Assembly: GCF_019075875.1 (NCBI RefSeq)
Contig: NZ_JAHOOZ010000003.1
Location: forward strand, 248,001 to 312,000
From: Novosphingobium sp. G106
GTDB taxonomy: Bacteria > Pseudomonadota > Alphaproteobacteria > Sphingomonadales > Sphingomonadaceae
DNA length: 64,000 nucleotides
Direction: 5' to 3'
Both the position numbers and the translations under genes were made by a program. Positions 36,501-46,523 of this stretch are shown in pieces; within the stretch, counting starts at the first letter, position 1, and each line of letters begins with the position of its first letter. The notes beneath the pieces are model-generated. The model did no database searches, was not told the DNA's origin, and saw only the letters and a list, made by a program, of their open reading frames with translations.

Positions 36501-39455
36501 TCACACGCCAAGCGCGCTCAGTGCTTCGGCCAAATCTGTCGCTCTGAAGGGCTTTGTTAGCCGGGGCAGGTCCGGCGCTACACCCTCGACGTCGGCGTAG
36601 CCCGAAATAATTAGACAGGGCAGGGTCGGTCGGTCCTGCCGCGCCAGCCTGGCAAGCCGGGTGCCGTCCATCCCAGGCATAAGATGGTCGGTAACGAGGA
36701 CCGCGACGTCGTCCAAGTCCGCAAGCAGACGCAGCCCCTCCGCGGCTGAAGAGGCCTCGGCCACCTCAAACCCTGCTTCCTCGAGCATGTCGGCAGTGCT
36801 CATTCGCACGAAATCTTCATCATCGACCAGCAGAGCCAATCCGCGGTGCCCGCATCCGGTCACCTCCGCTGCGGCATCATCCGACGCACCGGCCGGCGGC
36901 TCTTCGGCGGCAGGCAACCAAAGCTCGACATTGGTGCCATATCCCACGCGACTGAAAATTCGCATGTCGCCGCCCAGCTGCTGTGCGAGCCCGTGCACCA
37001 TCGACAATCCGAGGCCTGTCCCGCGTCCGATCCCCTTTGTTGAAAAGAACGGCTCGATTGCACGCGCAGCTGTCTCGGCGTCCATGCCGGAACCGGTATC
37101 TGCGACCGAAATAACCACGAATTCACCGGGCTTCATATCGCCGGTTTGATAATCTTCGACCTTACGCACATCAGCGCTTATCCGAAGCGTGCCGCCCTCC
37201 GGCATCGCATCTCGCGCGTTAACGCAAAGGTTCAGCAAGGCCATTTCGACCTGGTTTGTGTCCGCACGGGCTGGCATCAGGCCATCCGCGACATCCATGA
37301 CGACCTGGATCTGCGGACCTGTCGTACTCGCCACGAGTTCCTTCATTCCCAAGACGAGCGCCCGCACGTCTATGGCGGTCGGCTGAAGAGGCTGGCGGCG
37401 CGCGAACGCAAGTAGCCGCTGCACGAGCGTGGCGGCCCGTTCCGCCGACTGCATGGCGCCTGCGATCAGCCGGCGCTGGCGCTCGTCGCCGACTTGATTG
37501 CGGGCGAGCAGATCGAGCGCGCCGAGAATCGGGGTGAGAAGGTTGTTGAAGTCGTGGGCGACGCCGCCGGTGAGTTTGCCGAGCGCCTCCACCTTTTGCG
37601 CTTGGCGCAATTGCTCTTCGGCTTCGGCGAGACGCCGCTGCTCCTCCATCCGCTCGGTCACGTCATGAACTATCTGGAAAGCGCCGATCTGCTCGCCCGC
37701 AGCGCTGCGCAGCGTGTTGAAGGTTATCTGAAACGCGCGGCGCTTGCGGCCTGGATCTCCGAACTCTTCGACAAGGCTAAATTCTTCGCCGCCGAACGCA
37801 CGTGCCCAGGTCTGCCGCACGTGCTCACGCTCCTCGGGCAGGTCGGCGAGGGCATCGAGCATCGAGGCACCGACCTGCGGCCGCGTTCCGTACAGATCCT
37901 CAAAGGCCATGGCCGCGGCTTTGTTCACAGCTAGCCAGCGGAACTCCTTGTCCGCGACCAGGATGATTGCCGTCGTGTTGTCGACGACGTCCGTCAGCAG
38001 CTTGCGCTCGGCCAATCCCTCGGAAATGCGCTGCTCGAGGTTCTCGTTTAATTCGCGCAGCGACTGCTCGGTCGCTTTGCGCGCCGTGATGTCGATCGCC
38101 GTGCCGATGACGCGGTAGCAGACCTCGCCCTGGAACAAGCCGCGGCCTTTGGCGGCGACCCACCGCACCAAGCCGTCTTCCTTCCCGACCGTGCGATACT
38201 CGACATCGTAGACGGCTCTACGGACCGGATCCGTCGCCGAAGCATACGCAGCGGCCGTCGCGGCAAAATCCTCCGGGTGCAGTCCCGCATAGAAATCATC
38301 CATCGTGACTTGCACGTCAGGCGAAATCCCGAACATGGCTTTTACCCGAGGCGGCCAGAACAAGGTGCCAGCGATCACATCGACGTCCCACTGGCCGATC
38401 TCGCCAGCCTCGATCGCGAGACGCAGCTGCTCTTCGCGGGCGCGCAGGTTCGCTTGGGCTCCGACCCGCTCGACATGAGCCCAGGAGCGAGCGGTGACTT
38501 CGCGAATGAGGTGGAGCTCGTAATCGCTCCAGTGGTGCGGCGCCTTTTCGTGGATCGCCATCAGCGCGGCAAGACGCCCGTTCTTAATCAGCGGCATGCA
38601 AATGGTCGCGGCAATGCCGATGTCCTGAAAGGTCTTGGCTTCCTCCGGCGCGATTTCTGCCAGATTGTCGTTGATGATGAGCGGCCTGCCAACGCCGAGT
38701 TCCCGAACAGCCATCTTGCCAAAATCGGCGAGACTTTAATGACCCAGAATGGAAGGCGATCCCCGTGCGTGCCAGTTGCCCCGAATGGTGAAACCGTCCT
38801 GATCCTCATCCATGTCGGCGTAGGCGCAGTTTGAGATTCCTAGGTGCGCTGCAACCAGGTTCGTCGTCACCGCCAAAATGTTATCGGAGTCGTCAAGTCC
38901 AGCGACCGCCTGGCCGAGCTCATCAAGGAAGCGGTATAACTCCTCGCTTTTCGCAAGCCGACGTTCGGCCACTACGCGTTCGGTGATGTCGAACACCATG
39001 GCCAAGCTGCCGATCGGAGTGCCCCGGTCGTCGCGGATCGGCATGTACTCGAGGTCCATGAAGACCTGCTCGGGGCGAGCGTGCCGCCACAGCTCCAGCT
39101 CCTGGGCGTGGAAGCTGAGCGACTCTCCTGCGAGGCCCGCCGCGATGACTCTGGCGTTGAAGGCGCGCGCTTCCGGCCAGACGTCCAGCAGCTTGCCGCC
39201 GAGCGATGCGGGATGGCGCGGCCCGCACACCTGAGCATAGCCATCGTTGTAAATGAGAATGCCGTCAGCGCCCCAGATAACAACCATCGGTACCGGCGAG
39301 GAAAGCACCGTCTGGACGTTGGCCTTAAGTTCGATGGGCCAATCCGTGATCGGGCCAAGGGGCGTCGACGCCCAATCCTTGGCACGAATCAAGTCGCCCG
39401 CCTGGCCGCCGCCGACAAGGCCGCCGATGGGTACTTCAGTTGCTGCGCGCTCCAT
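36501..39455 (-). pseudogene. Hybrid sensor histidine kinase (PAS-GAF-PAS-PAS-HisKA-HATPase-REC), in-frame stop
   Basis: This is a two-component signalling protein, 984 codons from ATG 39455 (aaggg eight bases upstream). In order it has a PAS domain (WPIELKANVQTVLSSPVPMV onward), a GAF domain, a PAS domain after LRLAIEAGEIGQWDVDVIAG, another PAS around DVVDNTTAIILVADKE, the HisKA box [11 protein letters not shown] with the phospho-His, an HATPase with N box LCVNARDAMPEGG and G boxes DTGSGMD and GRGTGLGLSM, and a C-terminal receiver with LLVDDEDFV, phospho-Asp in LVTDHLMPGMDG and Lys in TKPF. A TAA at 38736-38738 cuts the GAF domain: ILGH-stop-SLADFGKM, where family members have Tyr, so TAT/TAC to TAA. 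No homopolymer is involved. Reinitiation at 38714 could yield a truncated kinase. No transmembrane segment is seen, so it is cytosolic. No partner regulator is adjacent. Confidence 0.82.
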
Positions 39456-39756
39456 GGATTGCACCCTTAGCTTGGCTCTGGCCGCTCGAACAGCCGAGGG
39501 CTGGAAAAAGCATGGCAACGAGCAATCTTTCAGATGTTCGTGCTGCAAAGCCCTGCGACATTCAGAATCCTTCGGGGCATCCTCGCTACCGGCACATGTA
39601 AGGGTAGATGATGATTTGCTCTAAGTTGGCGCCAACTTCTAGTGCGCTATAGAAGCCGCCGAAGGACTTCCCGCAAAAGATCCCATGGCGAGGGTGGATA
39701 GCGGCTGACACTCTGGCAGAGTTCGGTTGCTGACCCCTAACTCCGTGGAGGCAACC

Positions 39757-40914
39757 ATGCTTGCAGCAGATCGACCCCATGCGCCCGCCGCTATCCGTAT
39801 AGATCTTGGCGCGATCTTCGTTTCGATGGAACTGTCTAAATCAACGTGGCTGATCACGTCTTTGTCGCCGGGCGCCGGCGAGCGGATGTCGAAGCACGTT
39901 GTGCGCGCCGGCGATGTTGCCGGGTTATTGGAGCGCTTCGCCCAGCTTCGTGCGAAGGCGCAGGCGCGAACCGGACAGGAGTTCGGCTTCATTGTCATCC
40001 AGGAGGCCGGTCTCGATGGTTTCTGGATCCACCGGGTCCTGGAAAGCGAAGGTATCGAGAGCCATGTCGTTGACCCGGCGTCGATCGCGACATCCCGCCG
40101 ACGCCGACGCGCGAAGACGGACAAGATCGAGGGCGAAGCGTTGGTCCGTGCCTTGCTCGCCTACAAGCGAGGCGAACCACGCGTCTGCGCGATGGTCAGG
40201 CCACCCAGCGTCGAGGAGGAAGATCGGCGTCGCATCTGCCGCGAGCGCCAGGTGCTGATCATCGAGCGCACCCAGCATATCAACCGGATCAAAGGTTTGC
40301 TCTTCACCCAAGGCATCACCGGATATGAGCCGCTCCGTCGGGATCGCAGAGGTCGCCTCTCAGACCTCAGAACAGGCGATGGACGCGTTCTCGCGGCTCA
40401 TGTCAGGTCGCAGATTGATCGAGAACTCGATCGTCTCGAGCTGATCATCGAACAGATCAAAGCCGTCGAGGACGAACGCGCTTTGCTCATCGCTGCACAG
40501 GCGGACAATACGCCCGCGGCGATGCTCCTCAACCTTAAAGGTATCGGACCCGAGTTCGCGATAATCCTTTATTCTGAGGGGCTGTTTCGCCATTTTGATA
40601 ATCGGCGTCAGCTGGCAGCCTATGCTGGACTGGCACCCACGCCCTGGCAAAGCGGTTCGATCAGACACGAGCAGGGCGTCTCCAAGGCTGGCAACGCCAG
40701 GCTTCGAACGACCATGGTGGAGCTGTCATGGCTCTGGGTCCGCTATCAGCCGGACTCTGCACTGGCGCGCTGGTTCCAGGAGCGCGTGCAACACAACGGT
40801 GGTCGGCACAAAAAGCCGGCAATCGTCGCGCTTGCTCGCAAGCTCCTGATCGCCCTGTGGAAGTATGCGACCGCTGGCGTGGTCATCGAAGGAGCCATTA
40901 TGAAGGCAGCTTGA
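39757..40914 (+). CDS. IS110-family DEDD transposase
   Basis: This 385-residue recombinase has an RuvC-like DEDD domain: LGAIFVSMELSKSTWLIT (first acidic site), FGFIVIQEAGLDGFWIHRVL (second), ATSRRRRRAKTDKIEGEALV (third and fourth). A coiled coil follows (DRLELIIEQIKAVEDERAL), then the Transposase_20 domain LNLKGIGPEFAIILYSEGLF with the catalytic Ser region QGVSKAGNARLRTTMVELSW. I use ATG 39757 because ggaggc is upstream; a TTG ten codons earlier is open. The gene is full length and intact. IS110 elements lack inverted repeats, so the ends cannot be read directly. About 150 bases before and 250 after look non-coding and probably belong to the element. Confidence 0.88.
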   Translation: MLAADRPHAPAAIRIDLGAIFVSMELSKSTWLITSLSPGAGERMSKHVVRAGDVAGLLERFAQLRAKAQARTGQEFGFIVIQEAGLDGFWIHRVLESEGIESHVVDPASIATSRRRRRAKTDKIEGEALVRALLAYKRGEPRVCAMVRPPSVEEEDRRRICRERQVLIIERTQHINRIKGLLFTQGITGYEPLRRDRRGRLSDLRTGDGRVLAAHVRSQIDRELDRLELIIEQIKAVEDERALLIAAQADNTPAAMLLNLKGIGPEFAIILYSEGLFRHFDNRRQLAAYAGLAPTPWQSGSIRHEQGVSKAGNARLRTTMVELSWLWVRYQPDSALARWFQERVQHNGGRHKKPAIVALARKLLIALWKYATAGVVIEGAIMKAA

Positions 40915-41449
40915 CCCGGCACCTTCCACCCATCCCCGGAGCCCGATCAGCTTCGTGGATCCAGGAGGCGAACCGAAACGGCTGTTGGCTTCAAATGCCG
41001 CCTGAAAGACTGGTCTCGCCCTCCTGAGCCCGTGCCCGCCGCAAGCGGGATAATGGTGCAGCCGTTCCGGACGGCGACCGCATGTGAGCTGGATATGGGT
41101 CGATCCGTCGATCCGCGTCATGCAACGGGCAAAGCCTGGATCCGATCGCCAAGGAGACGACCAATGCTGTCACCAAGTTAAACCTTGACCGACGTCCTCG
41201 TCATGTGAGCGGCCGTTCTTTCGGAAGGTCAGGTGTCGCCGGCTAAGCTGCCATGAGGGGGGTGGTATCCCTAACTTCCTCGCCCCAACATGCTGATCGC
41301 ATCTCACCGCTAAGCATCGCGACGTTAGGATTTCCCAATGTCGTTACGTTGGAGATGTCTGTTATGTTGATGACGCCAGTTTGATAGCGACCCTGGCATT
41401 CGGTGCCCTTGGCGAGGTGCGATCTCGCCAAGGGCATTTGTCCTCGCAA
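40915..41449. other. Non-coding region after the IS110 transposase
   Basis: The first 250 bases are probably the right end of the IS110 element. They contain short hairpins such as CCCG-ccgcaag-CGGG near 41035. The remainder up to the small paralogue gene holds no recognised protein. Confidence 0.35.
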
Positions 41450-41642
41450 ATGAGATTGCGGATCGGGACGGTGACGGACGCGAAATCAGGATTGCCCCAG
41501 AATGCCGTCGAACGGGCGTTCGAGCTCGCAAAAAGCGGCGCCTACAGGAACATAAAGCAGGTCAGCATTCAGCTGGACAAGGAGGGCTATCTCAATGCCC
41601 GCGAGTATCTCGCCGGGCGCTCGATCAGACTTCAGCTTCTAG

Positions 41643-42464
41643 GTTGTGTGGCCTCTTAGGATTCCCATTTTTGGCAAAGTCTGATTCAAGGCTGTCTTTT
41701 TGGAGGCGGCTTTGGGTGTGATGGACCGATTGGTGTTGAGCGATGCGGCGTGGGAGCGGATGGCTCCTTTGATCATCGGACGCCCTGATCAGAAGGGCTC
41801 GACCGGCCGGGACAACCGCATGTTCGTCGAGGCAGTTCTCTGGATCGTGCGGACGGGTTCGCCCTGGCGCGACCTTCCTGAGGTGTTCGGAGACTGGAAC
41901 AGCGTGTTCCGGCGCTTCAGCCGATGGAGCGCGAAGGGTGTCTGGTGGCGGATATTCGAGGCGATGTCCGATGATCCGGACTTCGAGTATCTGATCGTAG
42001 ATTCCACCGTGGTTCGCGCTCACCAACATGCAGCGGGGGCCAAAAAAGGGGGTCTGAAGATCAAGCCATCGGCCGTTCCCGCGGCGGCTTGAGCACCAAG
42101 ATCCACCTTGCGGTTCGCGGTCTGGGCTGCCCAGTACGGTTTGCTCTTACCGCCGGTCATCGCGGCGATGTGCCGCAAGCCGCACCGCTGATCGGAGGGC
42201 TCCCCGCCAAGGTCGTCATGGCCGATACCGCCTACATCGCGGCAAAGGGCGCTGTCGCTGTCATACCCAGTAACCCGTCGCGCGCCCGCAAGCATCCGCT
42301 CGACAAGCATCTCTACGTGCAACGCCATCTCGTCGAATGCTGCTTCAGCAAGCTCAAGCAGTTCCGTCGGGTCGCCACTCGCTTCGAGAAAACCGCTCGA
42401 AACTATCGCGCCGTCGTCACCCTCGCCGCAATCGTCCTATGGCTCAGATAAGTGTCCACACAAC
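41643..42464. mobile_element. IS5-family (IS427-like) element, copy 1
   Basis: The element is bounded by GTTGTGTGG and its complement CCACACAAC. It is flanked on both sides by CTAG (41639-41642 and 42465-42468), fitting the YTAR target preference of the IS427 group. It is 822 bases against 844 in copy 2 (62326-63169) because of a 24-base in-frame deletion after 42235 and small indels. Otherwise the copies are almost identical, so both are recent. Copy 1 also has one extra A and one extra G near 42046-42050. Confidence 0.88.
41721..42451 (+). pseudogene. IS427-like transposase, copy 1 (frameshift and deletion)
   Basis: This is a DDE transposase of the IS5 family, in two frames. MDRLVLSDAAWERMAPLIIG begins the DUF4096-type N-terminus. 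YLIVDSTVVRAHQHAAGAKK carries the first catalytic Asp, and the frame is lost at GAKKG by two extra bases in an A/G run. It resumes as LSTKIHLAVRGLGCPVRF, then VVMADTAY (second Asp) and RHLVECCFSKLKQFRRVATR (Glu). Eight residues after ADTAY, present in copy 2 (DADHFRQA), are missing. Some IS427 members use programmed frameshifting at such an A run, so the shift alone need not be a defect, but the deletion probably is. Confidence 0.82.
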
Positions 42465-42534
42465 CTAGCCGTTCTGCACAAAGAGATCGAGGTTCGGCAC
42501 AGCGAACAAGCCAAAGCGACATGAATACGTTGCC

Positions 42535-43207
42535 GCGCAGACTTCAGTAACAACTCCGCGCGCGGGCGCGTAACTCCGCCGGCATTGATCAACCCGACGC
42601 GGTCAACAGCGACAGTCTGTTCTTGCACGGCATTATCGACCTTCGAGCCGAACAGCGTGACGTTCGCCGAAAAGCCACCGCGCGGTAGGCAAGGTCGAGC
42701 GATGCCGTCTCTGCTGTCTCCACCTTCAGGCCGAAAAGAGGTTCGAGACGCGAGAGACCCGCCGCTGTGACCTCCTCCACGAACGGCGTGGGCGCATCGA
42801 AGCCAAGGCCTTAGAACGCGCGGATCGTCTAGGGGTCGGGCTTGTAGTTTGCGGGAATGCGAGGGCGAGGTGCGATCCGTACCTGTCGTGGTCGTCCCAC
42901 CGCGCGCTACCAGACAATGTCAGATTGTCGGTAACCTTGTCTCGATCTGGGCGAACACGCCCGGCACCGTGTAGACGTAGTTGAAGACGGGGAATGTTTT
43001 CGAGCGGTAGCCGTCATTCTGGATCACTGCGCCCGCGAGCCAATTTGTCAACCCAGCATCTATCGAGAGCGACGACTCGCCAAACTCGGTATCGCCGTTT
43101 AACCTCGTCGAAGAAAAACCCCCTGTGAAGCGGGCGAGAGCTTGCATATCGAAAGTGACAGTCAGCCTCAGGGCGCTGGTATATCGACTGACGCCAAGGC
43201 GGGCCAT
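42535..43207 (-). pseudogene. TonB-dependent receptor remnant
   Basis: Leftward reading recovers outer-membrane barrel sequence in several frames: LARFTGGFSSTRLNGDTEFG, VFNYVYTVPGVFAQIETRLP, SGSARWDDHDRYGSHLA, then FVEEVTAAGLSRLEPLFGLK, VETAETASLDLAYRA and VQEQTVAVDRVGLINAGGVT. The order and alternating strands match the C-terminal half of a TonB-dependent siderophore or cobalamin-type receptor. The plug domain and the final strands are missing, and at least four frame changes occur. It is an old relic beside the IS-split small gene. Confidence 0.75.
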
Positions 43208-43424
43208 AATACTCAGTCCACATGTGTCGACACGTCGTCGTCGAATGTATCCTGGTGTGCTGCCACCTTGATCTGGTCAGTGGCTTGGGGGCCTGGATCA
43301 TCGTAGCAGCACGGACGCATAGAGCGTTGTCGGTCTTAACTTTGAGTAAGTTCCGACGAAAAAACTTTCTTTTCCTCTTTCACCCTCATTTCGCGAACCT
43401 CAAGGGGTGCAACGTAAGTGCTGT

Positions 43425-43492
43425 GACAGGCCACGGCGGTCATCAGCGAATGCCATCGGCGAACTCATGTCATGGACCGCCGTGGCCTGAGC
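43425..43492 (+). pseudogene. 3' end of an IS66 tnpC (relic)
   Basis: The bases encode GGH and, one frame on, ANAIGELMSWTAVA and a stop. This corresponds to the last residues (GHPANAVGELMPWTAVV) of the intact IS66 transposase at 54213-55736, with similar DNA. Nothing else of that element remains, so this is a deletion scar. The 110 bases to its left hold no recognised feature. Confidence 0.65.
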
Positions 43493-43547
43493 GCAGCGCC
43501 TACACAACTGCCTGCCGCCCGCACAGAAGTAGCAAGGGCGGAGCCGA

Positions 43548-44243
43548 TCAGGCGGGGCGGCGGACCCGCACGACATACTGGACAGCGACGAAGCGGCGCA
43601 GCAGCCCGAACGAGACCTTGTCGAGAACCTTGTGCAGCCGCCTGCCGATATTCGTCTGGATTTCCTCGCAAACGAGGCCCGAGCTGGTGGCAAGCTCGAT
43701 CACGCCGTGCCGTGCGAACCAGCGGATATGGGTGCGGTCCATCACGCCGGATTCTACCAGATTGAATCGGCCTTGGAGTAGCAGCGGACCCACCAGCGAC
43801 CAGTGATTGACGTTGGGCAGGCTGATGACCATCACCCCGCCGGGCCGCAGGGATTTGTGCACATGCTTGATCGCGCCCCAGGGATCGCGAAGGTGTTCCA
43901 GAACATCGAGGCAAAGGATCGTATCGAACGGCGCGTTTTCGGCGAGGACGTCATCCAGGAAGTCCGTGTCCTCGAGATCGGCGACATAGCCCTTGTCGAC
44001 GCCCTTCGCCCAGGCGCTGGTCACGTGATCGATGACGATGACTTCGCTCGCCCGGCCTAGTTCCTTCAAGGCTGCGCCGGTAGCACCGATCCCGCCGCCA
44101 AGATCGAGCAGGCGGCCTGCATTCTGGGGTACCAAAGCGAAGACATCGCTGCGGACGAGGTCGTGATAGTTGGAAACCGCTTCAACCACAGTGAAACCCC
44201 ACAATCGAAATCCTTCTTTCACCTCCGGAAGCGCGAATGTCAA
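43548..44243 (-). CDS. Class I SAM-dependent methyltransferase
   Basis: This 231-residue enzyme has a Methyltransf_11/23-type Rossmann fold. The SAM-binding glycine loop is RLLDLGGGIGATG (about residue 44), followed by an acidic strand end VIVIDH. The strand DTILCLDVLEHLRDPWGAIK (about 107-126) carries the family motif LDVLEHL, then LRPGGVMVISLPNVNH. The substrate is probably a glycan or lipid in the neighbouring polysaccharide cluster. The best start is uncertain: the open frame begins at TTG 44243, and a GTG seven codons later follows ggag too closely. Transcribed leftward after the deacetylase fragment and glycosyltransferase. Confidence 0.8.
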   Translation of the reverse strand: MTFALPEVKEGFRLWGFTVVEAVSNYHDLVRSDVFALVPQNAGRLLDLGGGIGATGAALKELGRASEVIVIDHVTSAWAKGVDKGYVADLEDTDFLDDVLAENAPFDTILCLDVLEHLRDPWGAIKHVHKSLRPGGVMVISLPNVNHWSLVGPLLLQGRFNLVESGVMDRTHIRWFARHGVIELATSSGLVCEEIQTNIGRRLHKVLDKVSFGLLRRFVAVQYVVRVRRPA

Positions 44244-44349
44244 AAACCGGGGCCGCGATCTTCGAGACGATCGCGTTCGGCGAGGAGATCCGCCAGGTGG
44301 GCCTCGACCAGATCACCGCGCAGATCGAGGCCGCGCCGATCGGCGTAAC

Positions 44350-44532
44350 GCGGTCATCGGGACCATCGTCGAAAGTCAGCGCGACGGCCGGCGTGGCCGA
44401 GCGAACCCGCTCTATCGTACCGATGGGCGACAAAATCGGCTCGACGAGATGTTTCGCCCTGCGGCGCATAGAGGGACTGAGTCCCGTGCGCGCGCATTGC
44501 GAAAGGAAGCTCAGCACGCTTGCTCGCCCCAT
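44350..44532 (-). pseudogene. Polysaccharide deacetylase, N-terminal fragment
   Basis: From ATG 44532, which overlaps the glycosyltransferase end, the frame encodes MGRASVLSFLSQCARTGLSP and reaches ATPAVALTFDDGPDDRVTP. This is the first conserved motif (TFDDGP) of the NodB-type deacetylase domain. The rest of the catalytic domain is absent. About 60 residues later another frame shows DLVEAHLADLLAERDRLEDR, which may be the remains of the C-terminus after an internal deletion. The fragment cannot be active. Confidence 0.65.
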
Positions 44533-45690
44533 TCCCGCTGGCGCTCGGACTGCCATTGCTGCCGAAGGAGAGTAGCCACTTCGTGCGCCCAGGCCGGCCA
44601 GTTCAACCGGCGCTGGCTGTAATCCGCTGCCGCGTGAGCCATGTCGATATACCGCGCCCGGTCGCTGAGCAGGGCGTTTATCTCGTTGGCGAACTCTGCC
44701 GGGCCGGCGGAGGTATCGAGCAGAATTCCGGTTTTGCCGGGATCGAAATTCCCGGACACGCCACCCGTGTCGTAGGAGATGGACGGCACGCCGAACGATG
44801 CCGCCTCGGCAACGACTACGCCCAGCGCCTCGAACTGCGTCGGCAGCATCAGGATATGGGCGTTCTGGAAAAGTCCGGTCAGGCGATCGCGGTCAGCCTC
44901 GACGTTCTTGTTCAGAAATCCATGGAAGGTGACGCCCTCGATCGTCGGCGGGGGCGTGGAAGGCACGCAGCCGGCAATATCGAGATGGACGCGGCATCCC
45001 CGGTCACGCAGCAGTTCAGCGGTCTTCAGGGCGATGTCGCCGCCCTTCCCGACCCAATCGACCCCGACGAACAGGATGCGCCATTCGTCGAGCGACCGCT
45101 CCTCGGGCGGCTTGATATCGACCGATGGCAGGTTCGCGCCCCACGGCACCTGGAATGCCCGATCGGGCGCCGCCGCATGATCCTTGATTGCGGAAGCCTG
45201 GGCCCAACGCGAGGGGGAAGAACGCAGCGATCGATCCGGAAATGCTGGTCGTTTCCAGCTCGGCCGCGCTGGCCTTGAGGTTGGCGCTGAGCGCGTTGTG
45301 CCGCGGGTTGTAGTTGACCATGGCCGACTGCGTCGCATCCGACACGAAGACCGTCTTGTTCGTGCCGGTGAGGAGCGCGCAGATCGGCGTCGCGGCGACG
45401 ACGAAGACCATGTCGGAATCGCTGCGCTTGAGCTGCTCTACCGTCGGCCCCGCGCCGAAGCGGGTCCAGGCCCGTGACCAGAAAAGGTCGATCTTCCCCA
45501 GGCTCAACCTGCGGATGAGGCGCCGGAAAAACGGGAATCCGGGCCGCCAGGGCTTTCTGATGACGAGGCCGAGATCGAACTCCTTTCCCAATGCCTGCAG
45601 CATGTGAAAAGGCGTTCCAGACCAAGTGTGGATATCGAGCGGGTCCCCGGCGCAGACGAAATCGATCTTCAACTTTTTGGAAGCTGACAT
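44511..45690 (-). pseudogene. GT4-type glycosyltransferase, one frameshift
   Basis: The N-terminal half from ATG 45690 reads MSASKKLKIDFVCAGDPLDI, then FFRRLIRRLSLGKIDLFWSR, and ends at LETTSISGSIAAFF near 45212. One extra C in a run of five shifts the frame. The C-terminal half continues as SRWAQASAIKDHAAAPDRAF, then WRILFVGVDWVGKGGDIALK, the nucleotide-sugar site HILMLPTQFEALGVVVAEAA (E-x7-E motif) and GVPSISYDTGGVSGNFDPGK. The restored protein has about 392 residues, a typical retaining GT-B glycosyltransferase of capsule or exopolysaccharide synthesis. The homopolymer site makes a sequencing error quite possible. It is divergent from rfbC. Confidence 0.8.
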
Positions 45691-45950
45691 ACTCGGTCGA
45701 TCCATCCTCGCGCTCGTCCGTTTACTGCCCGTCCGATAGCACAGAAGTCGTTAGCGGGATGGCTTGCCAGGCCGTCTAGGTCGCCCGCCAGCCGCATCAT
45801 TTTGGGACAAAGCGAGGCGGCACAAAGGCTAAGGCCGCCCCACGACGGCAATGCGATTGACCGCGCAAGTTCCGCCGCTTAAGCGATGCCCTACCTCCAA
45901 ACTGTGACAAGCAGCCGATGCTACGCGGCTGAAACGAAGGTGAGAACCGG

Positions 45951-46523
45951 ATGTTGCCCAAGCTGATCCGGCCGCGCCGCTACGGCGACAACAGGGGCTG
46001 GTTTACCGAAAGCTATAACGCGAGGCGATACGGCGAAGCCGGCATCCGTGATACGTTCGTGCAGGATAACCACAGCTTCTCGGCACCCAAGGGAACGCTC
46101 CGCGGGCTGCATTTCCAGGCCATCCCGAACGCCCAGGCCAAGCTCGTGCGCTGCGTGGCGGGTGCCATCTGGGACGTCGCGGTCGATATTCGCGACGGGT
46201 CGCCTACACGCGGCCGCTGGGTCGGCGCGGAGTTGACCGCCGAGGGCGGGGAACAGCTCTATGTCCCGGTGGGTTTTGCGCACGGCTTCGTCACGCTGAC
46301 CGAAGATGCCCACGTGCTCTACAAGGCCGGCGATCTTTTTGCGCCCGAGAGCGAGGGTTCGATCCGCTGGGACTCGCCCGAACTCGCGATCGCCTGGCCG
46401 CTGGACGGTGGCTGCCCCGTGCTTTCCGACAAGGACGCTGTCGCCCCCGCGTTTGCCGATCTGACGGCGGTGTTTCCCTATGAGGGCGACCCGCTCGGCG
46501 ATCTCGAGGAGATCGTGCTGTGA
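45951..46523 (+). CDS. rfbC: dTDP-4-dehydrorhamnose 3,5-epimerase
   Basis: This 190-residue enzyme converts dTDP-4-keto-6-deoxyglucose to the L-rhamnose precursor. Family motifs are [20 protein letters not shown] (about residues 8-27), [20 protein letters not shown] with the catalytic His, [20 protein letters not shown], and [20 protein letters not shown] with the catalytic Tyr region. The length is normal and the frame intact. The stop overlaps the rfbB GTG start as GTGA. The spacing from the divergent glycosyltransferase is about 260 bases, probably a shared promoter region. Confidence 0.92.
   Translation: MLPKLIRPRRYGDNRGWFTESYNARRYGEAGIRDTFVQDNHSFSAPKGTLRGLHFQAIPNAQAKLVRCVAGAIWDVAVDIRDGSPTRGRWVGAELTAEGGEQLYVPVGFAHGFVTLTEDAHVLYKAGDLFAPESEGSIRWDSPELAIAWPLDGGCPVLSDKDAVAPAFADLTAVFPYEGDPLGDLEEIVL

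Larger units (their letters stand above)
41450..42524 (+). pseudogene. Small repeated-family protein (RAFELAKSG type), split by an IS
   Basis: The 5' part (41450-41641) encodes NAVERAFELAKSGAYRNIKQ, then LDKEGYLNAREYLAGRSIRL and QL. An IS5-type element then interrupts it. Joining across one copy of the CTAG target restores codons LLAVLHKEIEVRHSEQAKAT and a stop at 42522-42524, giving about 82 residues. The restored tail agrees with the paralogues at 15708-15915 (QLLALLHKRVEI) and 63599-63787 (QLLAVIRSN), which proves the join. Function unknown; probably a compact helical protein. Confidence 0.7.
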
